Source: Halobacteroides halobius DSM 5150 (GTDB taxonomy: Bacteria; Bacillota; Halanaerobiia; Halobacteroidales; Halobacteroidaceae). From it: a stretch of 64,000 bases of DNA. Positions 9,852 to 17,896 of the stretch are shown here, in pieces. Each line of letters begins with the position of its first letter. The first letter of the stretch is position 1. Under the pieces are notes generated by a model. That model had not been told where the DNA came from. It did not search any database and saw only the letters and a program-made list of their open reading frames with translations. Made by a program: the position numbers and the translations under genes. The DNA lies in NCBI RefSeq assembly GCF_000328625.1, contig NC_019978.1, forward strand, positions 1,798,001-1,862,000, given 5' to 3'.

Positions 9852-11930
9852 TTAATTTGACCACACCTTAACATATTTTCCTGAATCAATTGTAAATCCA
9901 GCAGCAGGATCTTGATTATTAATTACTCCTTTACCAGAACTTTTAAGCTTTAATCCTAACTCTCCTAATAATCTAGCAGCTTCTTTAACAGTCATCCCTT
10001 CTAAATTAGGTACAGTCACTTGATACTTGTTTTTTTCTTCTAAAGCTCCTTTAAAGAATAAAATTACTGTGCTTTTTTTATTAACTACTGCCCCCGGTTG
10101 AGGAATTTGGGCAACTACTTTTTCTCCTTGACCTTCTAACTTAACCTGTAACCCTTGCTGGATTAATTTATTTTCGGCCTGCTCTAAAGTTAAGTTTGAT
10201 ACATTTGGTACTTCAACTTGGTTTAATTTATCATCGCTTTCCTCTGGCATAGGCTTATTAGATGGTGGAATCTCCAAGTAACGTACAGCATCCTTTACTA
10301 CATCATGAAAAATAGGAGCCCCTACTTGAGAACCATAATAAGGATAACTACTTACCCCATACAAAACTACTAAAGTGACAAGCTGTGGTTTTTCAATGGG
10401 CACCATTCCTATAAAAGAAGAATCATAAAGTTGTGTTCCATAATGTTTAGCCGTTCCAGTCTTTCCTCCAATTCTATATCCTTTAACAGCAGCTTTTTTA
10501 CCAGAACCATCAGCTACTACTCCTTCTAACAACTTTCTAACTGTTTTAGCTGTTTCTTTAGAGATTACTTTTCTGACAGGCTCTGGTTTAATTTTTTTAA
10601 TTAATTTACCATTCGGATTTTTAATTTTATTTACTAAATGAGGCTGTAATAATTGTCCGTTATTAGCTACAGCAGAGACTGCTGTAATTAGTTGAATAGG
10701 AGTTACTGAAATACCATGCCCAAAAGATATCGTAGCTAACTCTACTGGGCCAACATCCTCTAAATCATAAATTAATCCTTCCGCCTCCCCGGGTAAACGA
10801 ATCCCCGTTTCTTCACCAAACCCAAAAGCTTTAATATACTTATAAAACTTTTCCTCTCCTACTCTTTGACCTACTTGAACAAAGCCAGGGTTACAAGAAT
10901 TTTTTACAACTTCAGCAAATGTCTGTTTGCCGTGTCCACCACTCTTCCAACAATTAATCCTTTGACCAGCAACTTCTATATAGCCCGGGTCATAAAAGGT
11001 ATCTGTTGGATGAACAACTCCTTCTTCTAATCCTGCTGAAGCTGTAATAATCTTAAACGTAGAACCGGGCTCATAACTATTTGATATAGCCCTATTTCTC
11101 CATAACCGGGGAGTATAATTAGCAAAGTGATTAGGATTATAAGTAGGCTGGTTAGCTAATGCTAAAACATCCCCCGTTTGGGGATCCATCATAATAATAG
11201 TTCCACCTTTAGCTTCATTTTCATTCATTGCTTCTTTTAATTCTCTTTCCGCTATGTATTGTAATACATGATCAATTGTTAAATATACATCATTTCCATC
11301 ATCAGGTGCAACATAATCTTTAATCCCTTTAGGAATTTCACGTCCTACTGCATCACTTTCTATAGATATGCGACCAGGATCGCCCCTTAATTGTTGATCA
11401 TAAGATAATTCTATCCCTTGTAATCCTTGACTATCAATACCAGCAAATCCTAATACATGAGCAGCCAAATTACCCTTAGGATAAAATCTTTTACTTTCTT
11501 CTGTAAAATAAATACCTGATAGATCTAATTTTTGAATTTGTTGTGCCTTTTTAACTGATATTTTTCGAGAGATATAAACAGCAGCTAAGTCCTTAGTCAA
11601 CTCCTGATAGATCTCTGCTTGAGACATCTCTAAAATTTCTGCCAATTTCTTAGCAGTTTCTTTAGGGTTTTCAATATCCTGAGGTGCAGCTACTACAGTA
11701 TCAGAACTGGCACTAACAGCAAGCTCAACTCCGTTTCTATCATAAATAACCCCTCTTTTAGGCTCTACCTTAACTGTTCTAAGGCGTTGTTGTAAAGCCC
11801 TTTTTTGATAGAGGTTATTTTTGGATAATTGAATCCAACCTACTCTAAAAATCAAAATTACGATTGTCACTAAAGCAACACAAAATAATAAAACTATTCT
11901 TGCTCTAACTTGATGCCTAATTCTACTCAC
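9852..11930 (-). CDS. spoVD: Class B penicillin-binding protein with two PASTA domains (SpoVD/FtsI type)
   Basis: A division or sporulation transpeptidase anchored by one N-terminal membrane segment (about residues 12-32). The PBP dimerisation domain follows, then the transpeptidase domain with the SxxK motif STFK (about 291), the SxN-type motif SCN (about 343), and the KTG motif in GGKTGTAKHY. The C terminus has two PASTA repeats (starting VEVPNVSNLT and VTVPNLEGMT), as in SpoVD and PBP2x. The 692-residue length fits. Only one class B PBP gene lies here, unlike the pbpB-spoVD pair of Bacillus, so it may serve division (FtsI role) rather than spores. Confidence 0.93.
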   Translation of the reverse strand: MSRIRHQVRARIVLLFCVALVTIVILIFRVGWIQLSKNNLYQKRALQQRLRTVKVEPKRGVIYDRNGVELAVSASSDTVVAAPQDIENPKETAKKLAEILEMSQAEIYQELTKDLAAVYISRKISVKKAQQIQKLDLSGIYFTEESKRFYPKGNLAAHVLGFAGIDSQGLQGIELSYDQQLRGDPGRISIESDAVGREIPKGIKDYVAPDDGNDVYLTIDHVLQYIAERELKEAMNENEAKGGTIIMMDPQTGDVLALANQPTYNPNHFANYTPRLWRNRAISNSYEPGSTFKIITASAGLEEGVVHPTDTFYDPGYIEVAGQRINCWKSGGHGKQTFAEVVKNSCNPGFVQVGQRVGEEKFYKYIKAFGFGEETGIRLPGEAEGLIYDLEDVGPVELATISFGHGISVTPIQLITAVSAVANNGQLLQPHLVNKIKNPNGKLIKKIKPEPVRKVISKETAKTVRKLLEGVVADGSGKKAAVKGYRIGGKTGTAKHYGTQLYDSSFIGMVPIEKPQLVTLVVLYGVSSYPYYGSQVGAPIFHDVVKDAVRYLEIPPSNKPMPEESDDKLNQVEVPNVSNLTLEQAENKLIQQGLQVKLEGQGEKVVAQIPQPGAVVNKKSTVILFFKGALEEKNKYQVTVPNLEGMTVKEAARLLGELGLKLKSSGKGVINNQDPAAGFTIDSGKYVKVWSN

Positions 11931-11963
11931 TTTATTACACCCCTTCCCTAGCTAAGGAAGTTA

Positions 11964-12455
11964 TTATTCTAAAGTATCAGCTTGAACATTAGTCAGTTTA
12001 TTAAACCAAGCCAAAACTTTTTCTTTGATTCCTCTATTCGGTTTTTGATTATCTTCTTTTTGCGATTTTTGAGAGCTTAATTTCATATTTTTATCATCCT
12101 TAGTTTGATTAAGAACAATATAATTTACATTTTCAGGCTCTTTCATATTTAACTCTTGTTTAGCTATTCGTTCAATTCTATCTAATGAAATTAAGCGAGA
12201 AATCTTTAATTGCAAATGTGCTTTTTCACTTTTAAGCTGATTTATCTTTTCTTTTAAAGATTCTATCTTAAAATTCCTTCTTGCTAACTTAACATATTGA
12301 TTAACATGTATTAAAATTAATAAAACAATAATTGCAATCATAAACACAACCAAAATAATGCTTTTTAACCTATTCTTTTTTTTAGGAGATTGAGACTTAT
12401 TCTGTTGTAAAGATAGTTGATGATGATCATAATTTTTTTTGTTATTCATTCCCAA
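11964..12455 (-). CDS. ftsL: FtsL-like cell division protein
   Basis: A 163-residue bitopic protein: a basic cytoplasmic tail, one membrane segment (about 33-52), then a heptad-rich coiled coil (FKIESLKEKINQLKSEKA) and a charged C-terminal tail. This layout and the position between rsmH and the class B PBP gene identify FtsL, which links the divisome to septal wall synthesis. Sequence conservation in the family is low, so context carries weight. The start is a TTG 7 bases after AGGTG; an ATG two codons later is poorly spaced. Confidence 0.85.
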   Translation of the reverse strand: MGMNNKKNYDHHQLSLQQNKSQSPKKKNRLKSIILVVFMIAIIVLLILIHVNQYVKLARRNFKIESLKEKINQLKSEKAHLQLKISRLISLDRIERIAKQELNMKEPENVNYIVLNQTKDDKNMKLSSQKSQKEDNQKPNRGIKEKVLAWFNKLTNVQADTLE

Positions 12456-12491
12456 TCTTATTCACCTACCTTTTAATTTAGAACTTACAAA

Positions 12492-13424
12492 TTAGATCTT
12501 CTCTGCCACTCTTAATTTAGAACTTCTAGCTCTACGATTTTGAGAAATCTCTTCTTTAGTAGGCGAAATAGCACTCTTAGTTATAACTTTTACCTTAGCT
12601 TCTTTATCACAACCACAAATAGGAAGTTTAGGTGGACAAATACAATCTATAGCTAATTCTTTAAAGTTATGTTTAACTATCTTATCTTCTAATGAATGAA
12701 AACTAATCACACAAATTCTTCCTTTAGGATTTAATCTTTCTATAGCATCTTGGATGGCCTCTTCAACAATTTCTAACTCGTTATTAACTGCAATCCTAAT
12801 AGCTTGAAAAGTCCTCTTAGCTGGGTGAGGACCTTTTCTTCTCGCTGGAGCGGGAATAGCATCTTTAATTATTTTTACCAATTCAGTTGTAGTTTTAATC
12901 CTCTCTTGTTTACGATAATCTACAATAAATTCAGCAATTCGGTTGGCCCATTTTTCTTCCCCATACTTTCTTATTATCTTTGTTAATTCTGATTTGGAGT
13001 AATCATTTACGATATCTGCTGCAGTTTTGTTCTGGCGTTGGTCCATTCTCATATCTAAAGGTGCTTCATATCTATAACTAAACCCTCTACTAGGATTGTC
13101 CAATTGATAAGAAGAGACACCTAAATCAAATAAAAAGCCATCTACCTTATCAATTCCTAATTGATCTAAAACCTGATTTAACTCTTGATAGTTAGCTCTT
13201 ACTAATTCAACTTTATCACTATAATCACTTAATTTTTCCCAGGCTGCTTCAATTGCTGCTTTATCTTGGTCTATCCCTACTAACTTACCAGAATCAAGTT
13301 GTTTAACAATTTCTTTACTATGTCCAGCCCCCCCTAAAGTACAATCAACATAAATTCCATCTTCTTTACAATTAAGATACTCTAATACTTCGTCCAATAA
13401 AACAGGTATATGATTAAATTCCAT
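12492..13424 (-). CDS. rsmH: 16S rRNA (cytosine(1402)-N(4))-methyltransferase
   Basis: RsmH (MraW) methylates C1402 in the decoding centre of 16S rRNA using SAM. The N terminus FNHIPVLLDEVLEYL and the SAM-binding VDCTLGGAGHSKEI are characteristic, as are FDLGVSSYQLDNPSRGFSY and CVISFHSLEDKIVK near the end. I chose ATG 13424, preceded by AGGTG at good distance, over a GTG three codons earlier, giving 310 residues. It is the first gene of the dcw operon here; mraZ, usually directly upstream, is absent. Confidence 0.95.
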   Translation of the reverse strand: MEFNHIPVLLDEVLEYLNCKEDGIYVDCTLGGAGHSKEIVKQLDSGKLVGIDQDKAAIEAAWEKLSDYSDKVELVRANYQELNQVLDQLGIDKVDGFLFDLGVSSYQLDNPSRGFSYRYEAPLDMRMDQRQNKTAADIVNDYSKSELTKIIRKYGEEKWANRIAEFIVDYRKQERIKTTTELVKIIKDAIPAPARRKGPHPAKRTFQAIRIAVNNELEIVEEAIQDAIERLNPKGRICVISFHSLEDKIVKHNFKELAIDCICPPKLPICGCDKEAKVKVITKSAISPTKEEISQNRRARSSKLRVAEKI

Positions 13425-13466
13425 TATTATCACCTTCTCTATTAAATAAATTGAGCGACATTACAT

Positions 13467-13495
13467 ATTTTATTACATAAAAGATTATTTCGCAA
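13467..13495 (-). promoter_or_regulatory. Putative sigma-70/A promoter of the dcw operon
   Basis: On the minus strand TTGCGA (13490-13495) and TAAAAT (13467-13472) are separated by 17 bases, about 45 bases upstream of the rsmH start. The region is very AT-rich, so a chance match is possible. Confidence 0.45.
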
Positions 13496-13647
13496 TACAA
13501 ATTAACTACAAATTCTTTTTTTTACATATAATTACTCTATACTCCTAATTATTCACAGTTTAAAAATAAGAAAACAAAAATTTGTAACTTTTTCGTTTTG
13601 AATACATAAATATAAAATAAGTTATCCCTTAGAAGGGAGGGTCTGCA

Positions 13648-13767
13648 ATGAAGATTAATTTCTTATTTACCTGGTCTAAAGATGAAGATGAGGACTTAAA
13701 ATCAGTAGGCGGGGGCTTTAACGTACCAGCTCCCTTCAAATGGATATTTTCTGTATTCAAAAAATAA
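13648..13767 (+). CDS. Small hypothetical protein, 39 residues
   Basis: I do not recognise a family. The ORF has a strong ribosome binding site (GGGAGGG, 6 bases before ATG) and stops at 13767, one base before the convergent lysO end. The product has an acidic patch (KDEDEDLK), a glycine turn (VGGGF) and an amphipathic, aromatic, basic C terminus (PFKWIFSVFKK). It is one of very few plus-strand reading frames with a ribosome binding site in the window. It could be a membrane-associated small protein; function unknown. Confidence 0.5.
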   Translation: MKINFLFTWSKDEDEDLKSVGGGFNVPAPFKWIFSVFKK

Positions 13768-13768
13768 A

Positions 13769-14368
13769 TCATATTTCAATTAATATGGGAACTAAAATAG
13801 GTACTAAACTAGATAAAATAGCACCACTAACAAAAGAAATAACAATTATTTCAGTCTGATTAGTAGTCTTAGAAATCAAAGGCAAAGTAGTATCCATTGT
13901 TGTAGCTCCACCTGGAGCAATAATGGATACCTTCGCACCTAATTTAGCCATAATAGGGATTAAAATAATAGCAATCAACTCTCGAAAAACATTTGTTAAA
14001 AATGCTAAAGCACCTAATTTAGCACTATAAATTTTAGCCAATAATACACCAGATAAACTATACCAACCAAAACCAGCTCCTATAGCACTAGCTTCATTAA
14101 AAGGTAAACCTAATAGTTTACCACTTATAACTGCACCACTAATACTACCTATAGCAATTAAAATAGGAATTAAGAGCAATTTAAAACCAAACTCTTTTAA
14201 TTTATTCAGTACTTCTTTGTTACCACCAATATCAATTCCAACTCCAAATAATAAGACTGCTAATAAATATGTAGAAGTTGAACTCAAATAATTTATTAAG
14301 TTACTTGGCATTATAAAGTGGCCTAATAATATTCCAAGTATAAGTGTAGCTATAATTGCAATAAACAT
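13769..14368 (-). CDS. lysO: LysO-type lysine exporter, large half
   Basis: A hydrophobic 199-residue protein with about five to six membrane segments, matching the DUF340/LysO family, which exports lysine (YbjE in E. coli). Conserved stretches include GFGWYSLSGVLLAK and FLTNVFRELIAI and the APGGATTMDTTLP motif. In E. coli the transporter is one chain of about 300 residues; here two genes of 89 and 199 residues cover it. The stop and start are separated by 2 bases and the upstream gene's last codons carry AAGGAGG, so this is a true gene split rather than a frameshift. Confidence 0.8.
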   Translation of the reverse strand: MFIAIIATLILGILLGHFIMPSNLINYLSSTSTYLLAVLLFGVGIDIGGNKEVLNKLKEFGFKLLLIPILIAIGSISGAVISGKLLGLPFNEASAIGAGFGWYSLSGVLLAKIYSAKLGALAFLTNVFRELIAIILIPIMAKLGAKVSIIAPGGATTMDTTLPLISKTTNQTEIIVISFVSGAILSSLVPILVPILIEI

Positions 14369-14370
14369 CC

Positions 14371-14640
14371 TTAATCCTCCTTACCAGATAATTCAAAGAA
14401 TAAAATCAAGATTATACTACCTATTATAGAACCAACTGCTAATATAATTGCTTTAAATCCAATTTGCTCTAGATTAGACAGGATTTGAGGATTGGCCCCA
14501 ATTTCAACTCCCATTGTAAATAATAATAAAAATAATCCTCCTAATACTAAATAATCACTAAATTTAGCAACATTATCTGGTACTAAATCTAAAAAACCTA
14601 TTGTAAGTCCTATTATTAATGAACCTATAATCAACCACAT
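14371..14640 (-). CDS. LysO-type exporter, small N-terminal half
   Basis: An 89-residue membrane protein with three hydrophobic segments and the motif LVLGGLFLLLFTMGVEIG, matching the N-terminal part of DUF340/LysO exporters. It is the first gene of a two-gene unit with the large half and should assemble with it into one transporter. The substrate is inferred from the family (lysine in E. coli), not shown here. Confidence 0.78.
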   Translation of the reverse strand: MWLIIGSLIIGLTIGFLDLVPDNVAKFSDYLVLGGLFLLLFTMGVEIGANPQILSNLEQIGFKAIILAVGSIIGSIILILFFELSGKED

Positions 14641-14668
14641 ACTCTACACTCCTTAGTTTAATAAATAA

Positions 14669-14688
14669 TATGTTATAATTATAACATA
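14669..14688. promoter_or_regulatory. Perfect 20-bp palindrome upstream of the lysO pair
   Basis: TATGTTATAATTATAACATA reads the same on both strands. It ends 28 bases before the start of the small lysO gene and contains a TATAAT that could be its -10 box. This looks like an operator overlapping a promoter. No regulator gene is adjacent. Confidence 0.5.
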
Positions 14689-14712
14689 CTTAATCTTGCC
14701 AGTAAATCAATT

Positions 14713-14748
14713 AATTTAAAGGCTTTCTAGCTAGAAAGCCTTTAAATT
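14713..14748. terminator. Terminator at the end of the pilus operon
   Basis: A perfect 36-base inverted repeat (arms 14713-14730 and 14731-14748) begins at the pilQ stop codon. GGCTTTCTAG and CTAGAAAGCC form the GC-richer centre, with AT-rich flanks. It stands between the pilus operon and lysO, both on the minus strand, so it should end pilus transcription; a long T run is lacking. Confidence 0.7.
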
Positions 14749-16259
14749 CAGTCTTTTTTTATCCCGATTGCCCTATCTTCAGCTTTAACCTTAACTGGTA
14801 ATACAAGCTTCATCTTTTCTTTATTTTGTAAGCTATTTAAGTTGTTGATTTGTCTCATTCTTTTTAAGTTAATATGATACTCCTTAGCAATTTGCTTTAA
14901 AGTATCTCCGGCTTTAACCAAATAATAGTGGTCTTTACGAACAGGAATCTTTAGCTTGTCACCCACTTTTAATTGAGGAAAACCAGGTTGATTATTAACA
15001 GACATAATTTTAGTAAAAGAAATATTAAATAACTCACTAACTGTTAATAATGTATCCCCTTTTTGAACTTGATATTTAAAAGAATTAGTCTCTACCTGAT
15101 GTTTTATATCATTAGTTATAATTTTGGGTGTAATAAAAATAATCAATTCTTTCTTCTTTTTTTCAGTCCGACTACTTTGGAATAACTTACCTAAAATTGG
15201 GATATCACCTAATAGAGGAACTTTAGCTAAACTTCTAATTTCTTTTTCTTTAATCAAACCTCCAATAGCAATTGTTCTACCGGTAGGCACTCTAATATTA
15301 GTCTTTACCTCTCGAGTACTTATAATTGGATATTTTCCTGTATCATCATACCCATTAACTACACTTACCTTAAAATTAACCTGAATAAATACTTGCTTAT
15401 CACTAACCACTTGCGGGGTAATCTTTAGATTGATTCCTACATTTTTAAATTCAACTTTAGTCTCTCCATCAGCATTAGTCTGGGCTATTGGTACCTGGTC
15501 ACCAATAGTAATACTAGCTTCTTTTCCTGCAACTGTTGTTATCTGAGGATTAGCCAATACCGAAGCTTGCCCCTTATTCTCTAATATTTTTAAAAATTTT
15601 CTGTATTTAATCCCCATTCCTAAATCTCGAATATTTATTATACCTTCCCCTTCTGGCTTAACAGTGAAATTATTTAGACTCCAATTGACACCTAATTCCT
15701 CTAACTTATTCCAGGATACTTCTTCTATTCTAGCTTGTAAAGCAACTTGTTTTTTAGCTTGATCCAGCCTATCAATTAATTTCTTAATCTTAGGAATCTG
15801 ATTTTTATAAGCAGTAACTACTAAACTACTTGTTCGCTGGTCTACTTTAATTAAGCTATCCTTTATCATTGAATCTAGTACTTCTTTTATCTCTGTAGGA
15901 GTAGCATTCTCTAACTTAAACACATAAGTTGCTCTGCTACCAAAGCCTTGTTTTAACTTATTTGGAGTAGCTACTACCACAGTATTATTAATTACTTTAT
16001 AAGCTAATCCATTTGTTTTAGCTAGTAATTCTACTGCTTCTAAAAAAGAAATTTTCTCTAAATGAACTGTTATCCTACCAGTAACAGAATTATCAGTTAT
16101 AAGGTTCATATTAGCTATATCTGCTAGGGCTCTAAAAGCATCTTGTAACTCTATTCCTTTAAAATTAAGACTAATATCATCCCCTTTAGCACTACAAACT
16201 AAACTTTGCCCTAAAATTAAAATTACTACTAATACCACCGTAATCTTCTTTAGTTTAAT
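14748..16259 (-). CDS. pilQ: Type IV pilus secretin PilQ with two C-terminal LysM repeats
   Basis: This protein should form the outer-membrane channel for the pilus. From the proposed start it has a signal peptide (MKLKKITVVLVVILILG, cleavage near VCSA), a secretin/TonB short N-terminal domain (about 25-95), an N1-type domain (about 105-165), and the secretin core ending in PLLGDIPILGKLFQ and LIIFITPKII (about 225-385). Two LysM repeats follow (about 395-440, YQVQKGDTL; about 445-489, YLVKAGDTL). LysM after the secretin core is unusual. The start looks like ATT at 16259, 8 bases after GGAGG; the frame has only TTG/GTG codons further upstream, on top of that site. Its presence implies an outer membrane. 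Confidence 0.9.
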   Translation of the reverse strand: MKLKKITVVLVVILILGQSLVCSAKGDDISLNFKGIELQDAFRALADIANMNLITDNSVTGRITVHLEKISFLEAVELLAKTNGLAYKVINNTVVVATPNKLKQGFGSRATYVFKLENATPTEIKEVLDSMIKDSLIKVDQRTSSLVVTAYKNQIPKIKKLIDRLDQAKKQVALQARIEEVSWNKLEELGVNWSLNNFTVKPEGEGIINIRDLGMGIKYRKFLKILENKGQASVLANPQITTVAGKEASITIGDQVPIAQTNADGETKVEFKNVGINLKITPQVVSDKQVFIQVNFKVSVVNGYDDTGKYPIISTREVKTNIRVPTGRTIAIGGLIKEKEIRSLAKVPLLGDIPILGKLFQSSRTEKKKKELIIFITPKIITNDIKHQVETNSFKYQVQKGDTLLTVSELFNISFTKIMSVNNQPGFPQLKVGDKLKIPVRKDHYYLVKAGDTLKQIAKEYHINLKRMRQINNLNSLQNKEKMKLVLPVKVKAEDRAIGIKKD

Positions 16260-16785
16260 TATTTGCACCTCCAAATTGATAGAAAAAATATTGTTTCCCT
16301 CTTTTAACTGTTATCCTATTATCCATTATATTACATATTTCTAAATCATTAACCTTATCTCCTGGTTGTAAGATATAGCTTTTTCCTGAATTAAATTTAA
16401 TGATCACTTTTTTATTAATAGCATCTTTTATAATTCCTAAAACTTTTATTATAGGCTTATTGTCTTTAATCTCTTTAGGTGTCACCTTTTCTTTTTGAGC
16501 TTTTAAAATAGATTTAAAGGGATTAGAATAGCCTTCTAGGTTATTATCTAGCCTTATTTTATTTGGTTGTACTGGCGTTTGTCTCTCCTCTTGTTGATTA
16601 AGTTCTTGGTATTGATACTCTTGGTGTTTATTAGCGATTTCACTAATTCTTCTCTTGAATTTAGTCAAGTTTTGCTTAGCACTTCTATCTAAAATAAAAA
16701 AAATCAAGCTACCACTAATAATAGTTACCAATAAACTACCACCTAAGATTAATAATTTATCTCTCAAATTTATATTAAGGTTCAT
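16255..16785 (-). CDS. pilP: PilP-like pilus assembly protein
   Basis: A 176-residue protein with one N-terminal membrane segment (about 11-31), a charged linker, and a C-terminal beta domain (IIKVLGIIKD, SYILQPGDKV). This fits PilP, the periplasmic connector between PilN/PilO and the secretin, though similarity is weak and position between pilO and pilQ is the main argument. Its stop codon overlaps the proposed ATT start region of pilQ, so the two are probably translationally coupled. A GGAG ribosome binding site precedes the ATG. Confidence 0.75.
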   Translation of the reverse strand: MNLNINLRDKLLILGGSLLVTIISGSLIFFILDRSAKQNLTKFKRRISEIANKHQEYQYQELNQQEERQTPVQPNKIRLDNNLEGYSNPFKSILKAQKEKVTPKEIKDNKPIIKVLGIIKDAINKKVIIKFNSGKSYILQPGDKVNDLEICNIMDNRITVKRGKQYFFYQFGGANN

Positions 16786-16797
16786 TATTATCTCCTT

Positions 16798-17337
16798 TTA
16801 TTGCAAATAAGCTACTAATTTTAAGTTAACTAGCACCTGATTATTTGGTTTTAGTCCTGAACTAACAGTTAATGCTTCTACCTTAACTAGATAATTTAAC
16901 CTCTCTACTTGCTTTATAAAACTTAAAAGTGCTTGATAATTTGCTTTTAGTTCAAGTGTAATAGGAAATTTAAGATATCTTCCTTTTTCTGTTAAAGAGT
17001 GAGGCGTCATTGTTATTAGATCCACCCTTGTATTAAAGATAAAATTATTTAAGGCAATAATTAATTTACTTCTTTCATTTTGAGGCAACAGCCTTTTTTC
17101 TTTCATTTCTAACTCTTTTTTTAATCTTTGGTACTCTCTTTTTAAATTCCTCTGCTTACCTAACTTCTTGCTCTTAACCTTTAATTGCTGAATTTTTAGT
17201 TCAATCTTTTTTTCTAATCTAGCTATCTTCTTAAGCTGAGGTTGATATAGATAAAAATAACTTCCTAGACTTAAAATCAAGACTATCCCCATCACAATTA
17301 ATCTTTTTTCTCTAGAAGTTAACCCCTGCTCTAGCAT
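16798..17337 (-). CDS. pilO: PilO-like pilus alignment protein
   Basis: A 179-residue bitopic protein: short cytoplasmic tail, membrane segment (about 13-30), a long coiled coil rich in Lys and Leu (LKKIARLEKKIELKIQQLK), and a ferredoxin-like C-terminal domain. PilO dimerises with PilN in the periplasm. It overlaps the end of pilN by 26 bases, which supports coexpression. Confidence 0.82.
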   Translation of the reverse strand: MLEQGLTSREKRLIVMGIVLILSLGSYFYLYQPQLKKIARLEKKIELKIQQLKVKSKKLGKQRNLKREYQRLKKELEMKEKRLLPQNERSKLIIALNNFIFNTRVDLITMTPHSLTEKGRYLKFPITLELKANYQALLSFIKQVERLNYLVKVEALTVSSGLKPNNQVLVNLKLVAYLQ

Positions 17338-17896
17338 TCAAATCCTCCCTAATAAATACTAGTTTTCCTTGTAATTGATAATAAAGGATCTTTTTTAGAT
17401 TATAATCTTTATTTGATAAATCCCTTTGCTCTATAAATTCTACAGATAACTCTTTAATAAAAGGCATCTTATTTAATCTATTTATAATTATTTTTAAATT
17501 TCTTCGTTTTACCGTATATCCTAGTAGCTTAAAAGAATTATAATTATAAATAGTCAGTTTTGATATCCAACTCTGATTAGGTATTACTGAACTTAGTTCT
17601 TTTAAAATAATAGTTGTTTTAACTTTATCTCTACCAATACTTTTTCTTTCTGTTAAAGCATTCTTTATTTTCTTTATCTTCTTCTCAAGTTTTTTTAATT
17701 GCTCTTCCTGAAGATTGATTTGGCCTAATTGTTTATTTACTAAATTCACTTTTTTTTCTAATTTATGGACCTTAACTAATAAATTAAAATAATAAAACCC
17801 ACAACTTAAAACCAAAGTAGTTCCTAAAATCACACTAATAAATGTCTTACTATTTAATCTGCTTTTTTTATAACTTGAGGGTAATAGATTAGCCAT
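17312..17896 (-). CDS. pilN: PilN-like pilus alignment protein
   Basis: A 194-residue bitopic protein beginning MANLLPSSYKK. The NLLP motif is the conserved cytoplasmic peptide of PilN that binds PilM. A membrane segment (about 19-38), coiled coil and periplasmic domain with a typical SWISKLTIYN segment follow. The gene overlaps pilM by 8 bases. Confidence 0.86.
   Translation of the reverse strand: MANLLPSSYKKSRLNSKTFISVILGTTLVLSCGFYYFNLLVKVHKLEKKVNLVNKQLGQINLQEEQLKKLEKKIKKIKNALTERKSIGRDKVKTTIILKELSSVIPNQSWISKLTIYNYNSFKLLGYTVKRRNLKIIINRLNKMPFIKELSVEFIEQRDLSNKDYNLKKILYYQLQGKLVFIREDLNARAGVNF

Noticed and set aside
13769-14640. lysO split as a frameshift or sequencing error
   Set aside because: The end of the first half carries AAGGAGG correctly spaced before the second ATG, so two genes are intended.
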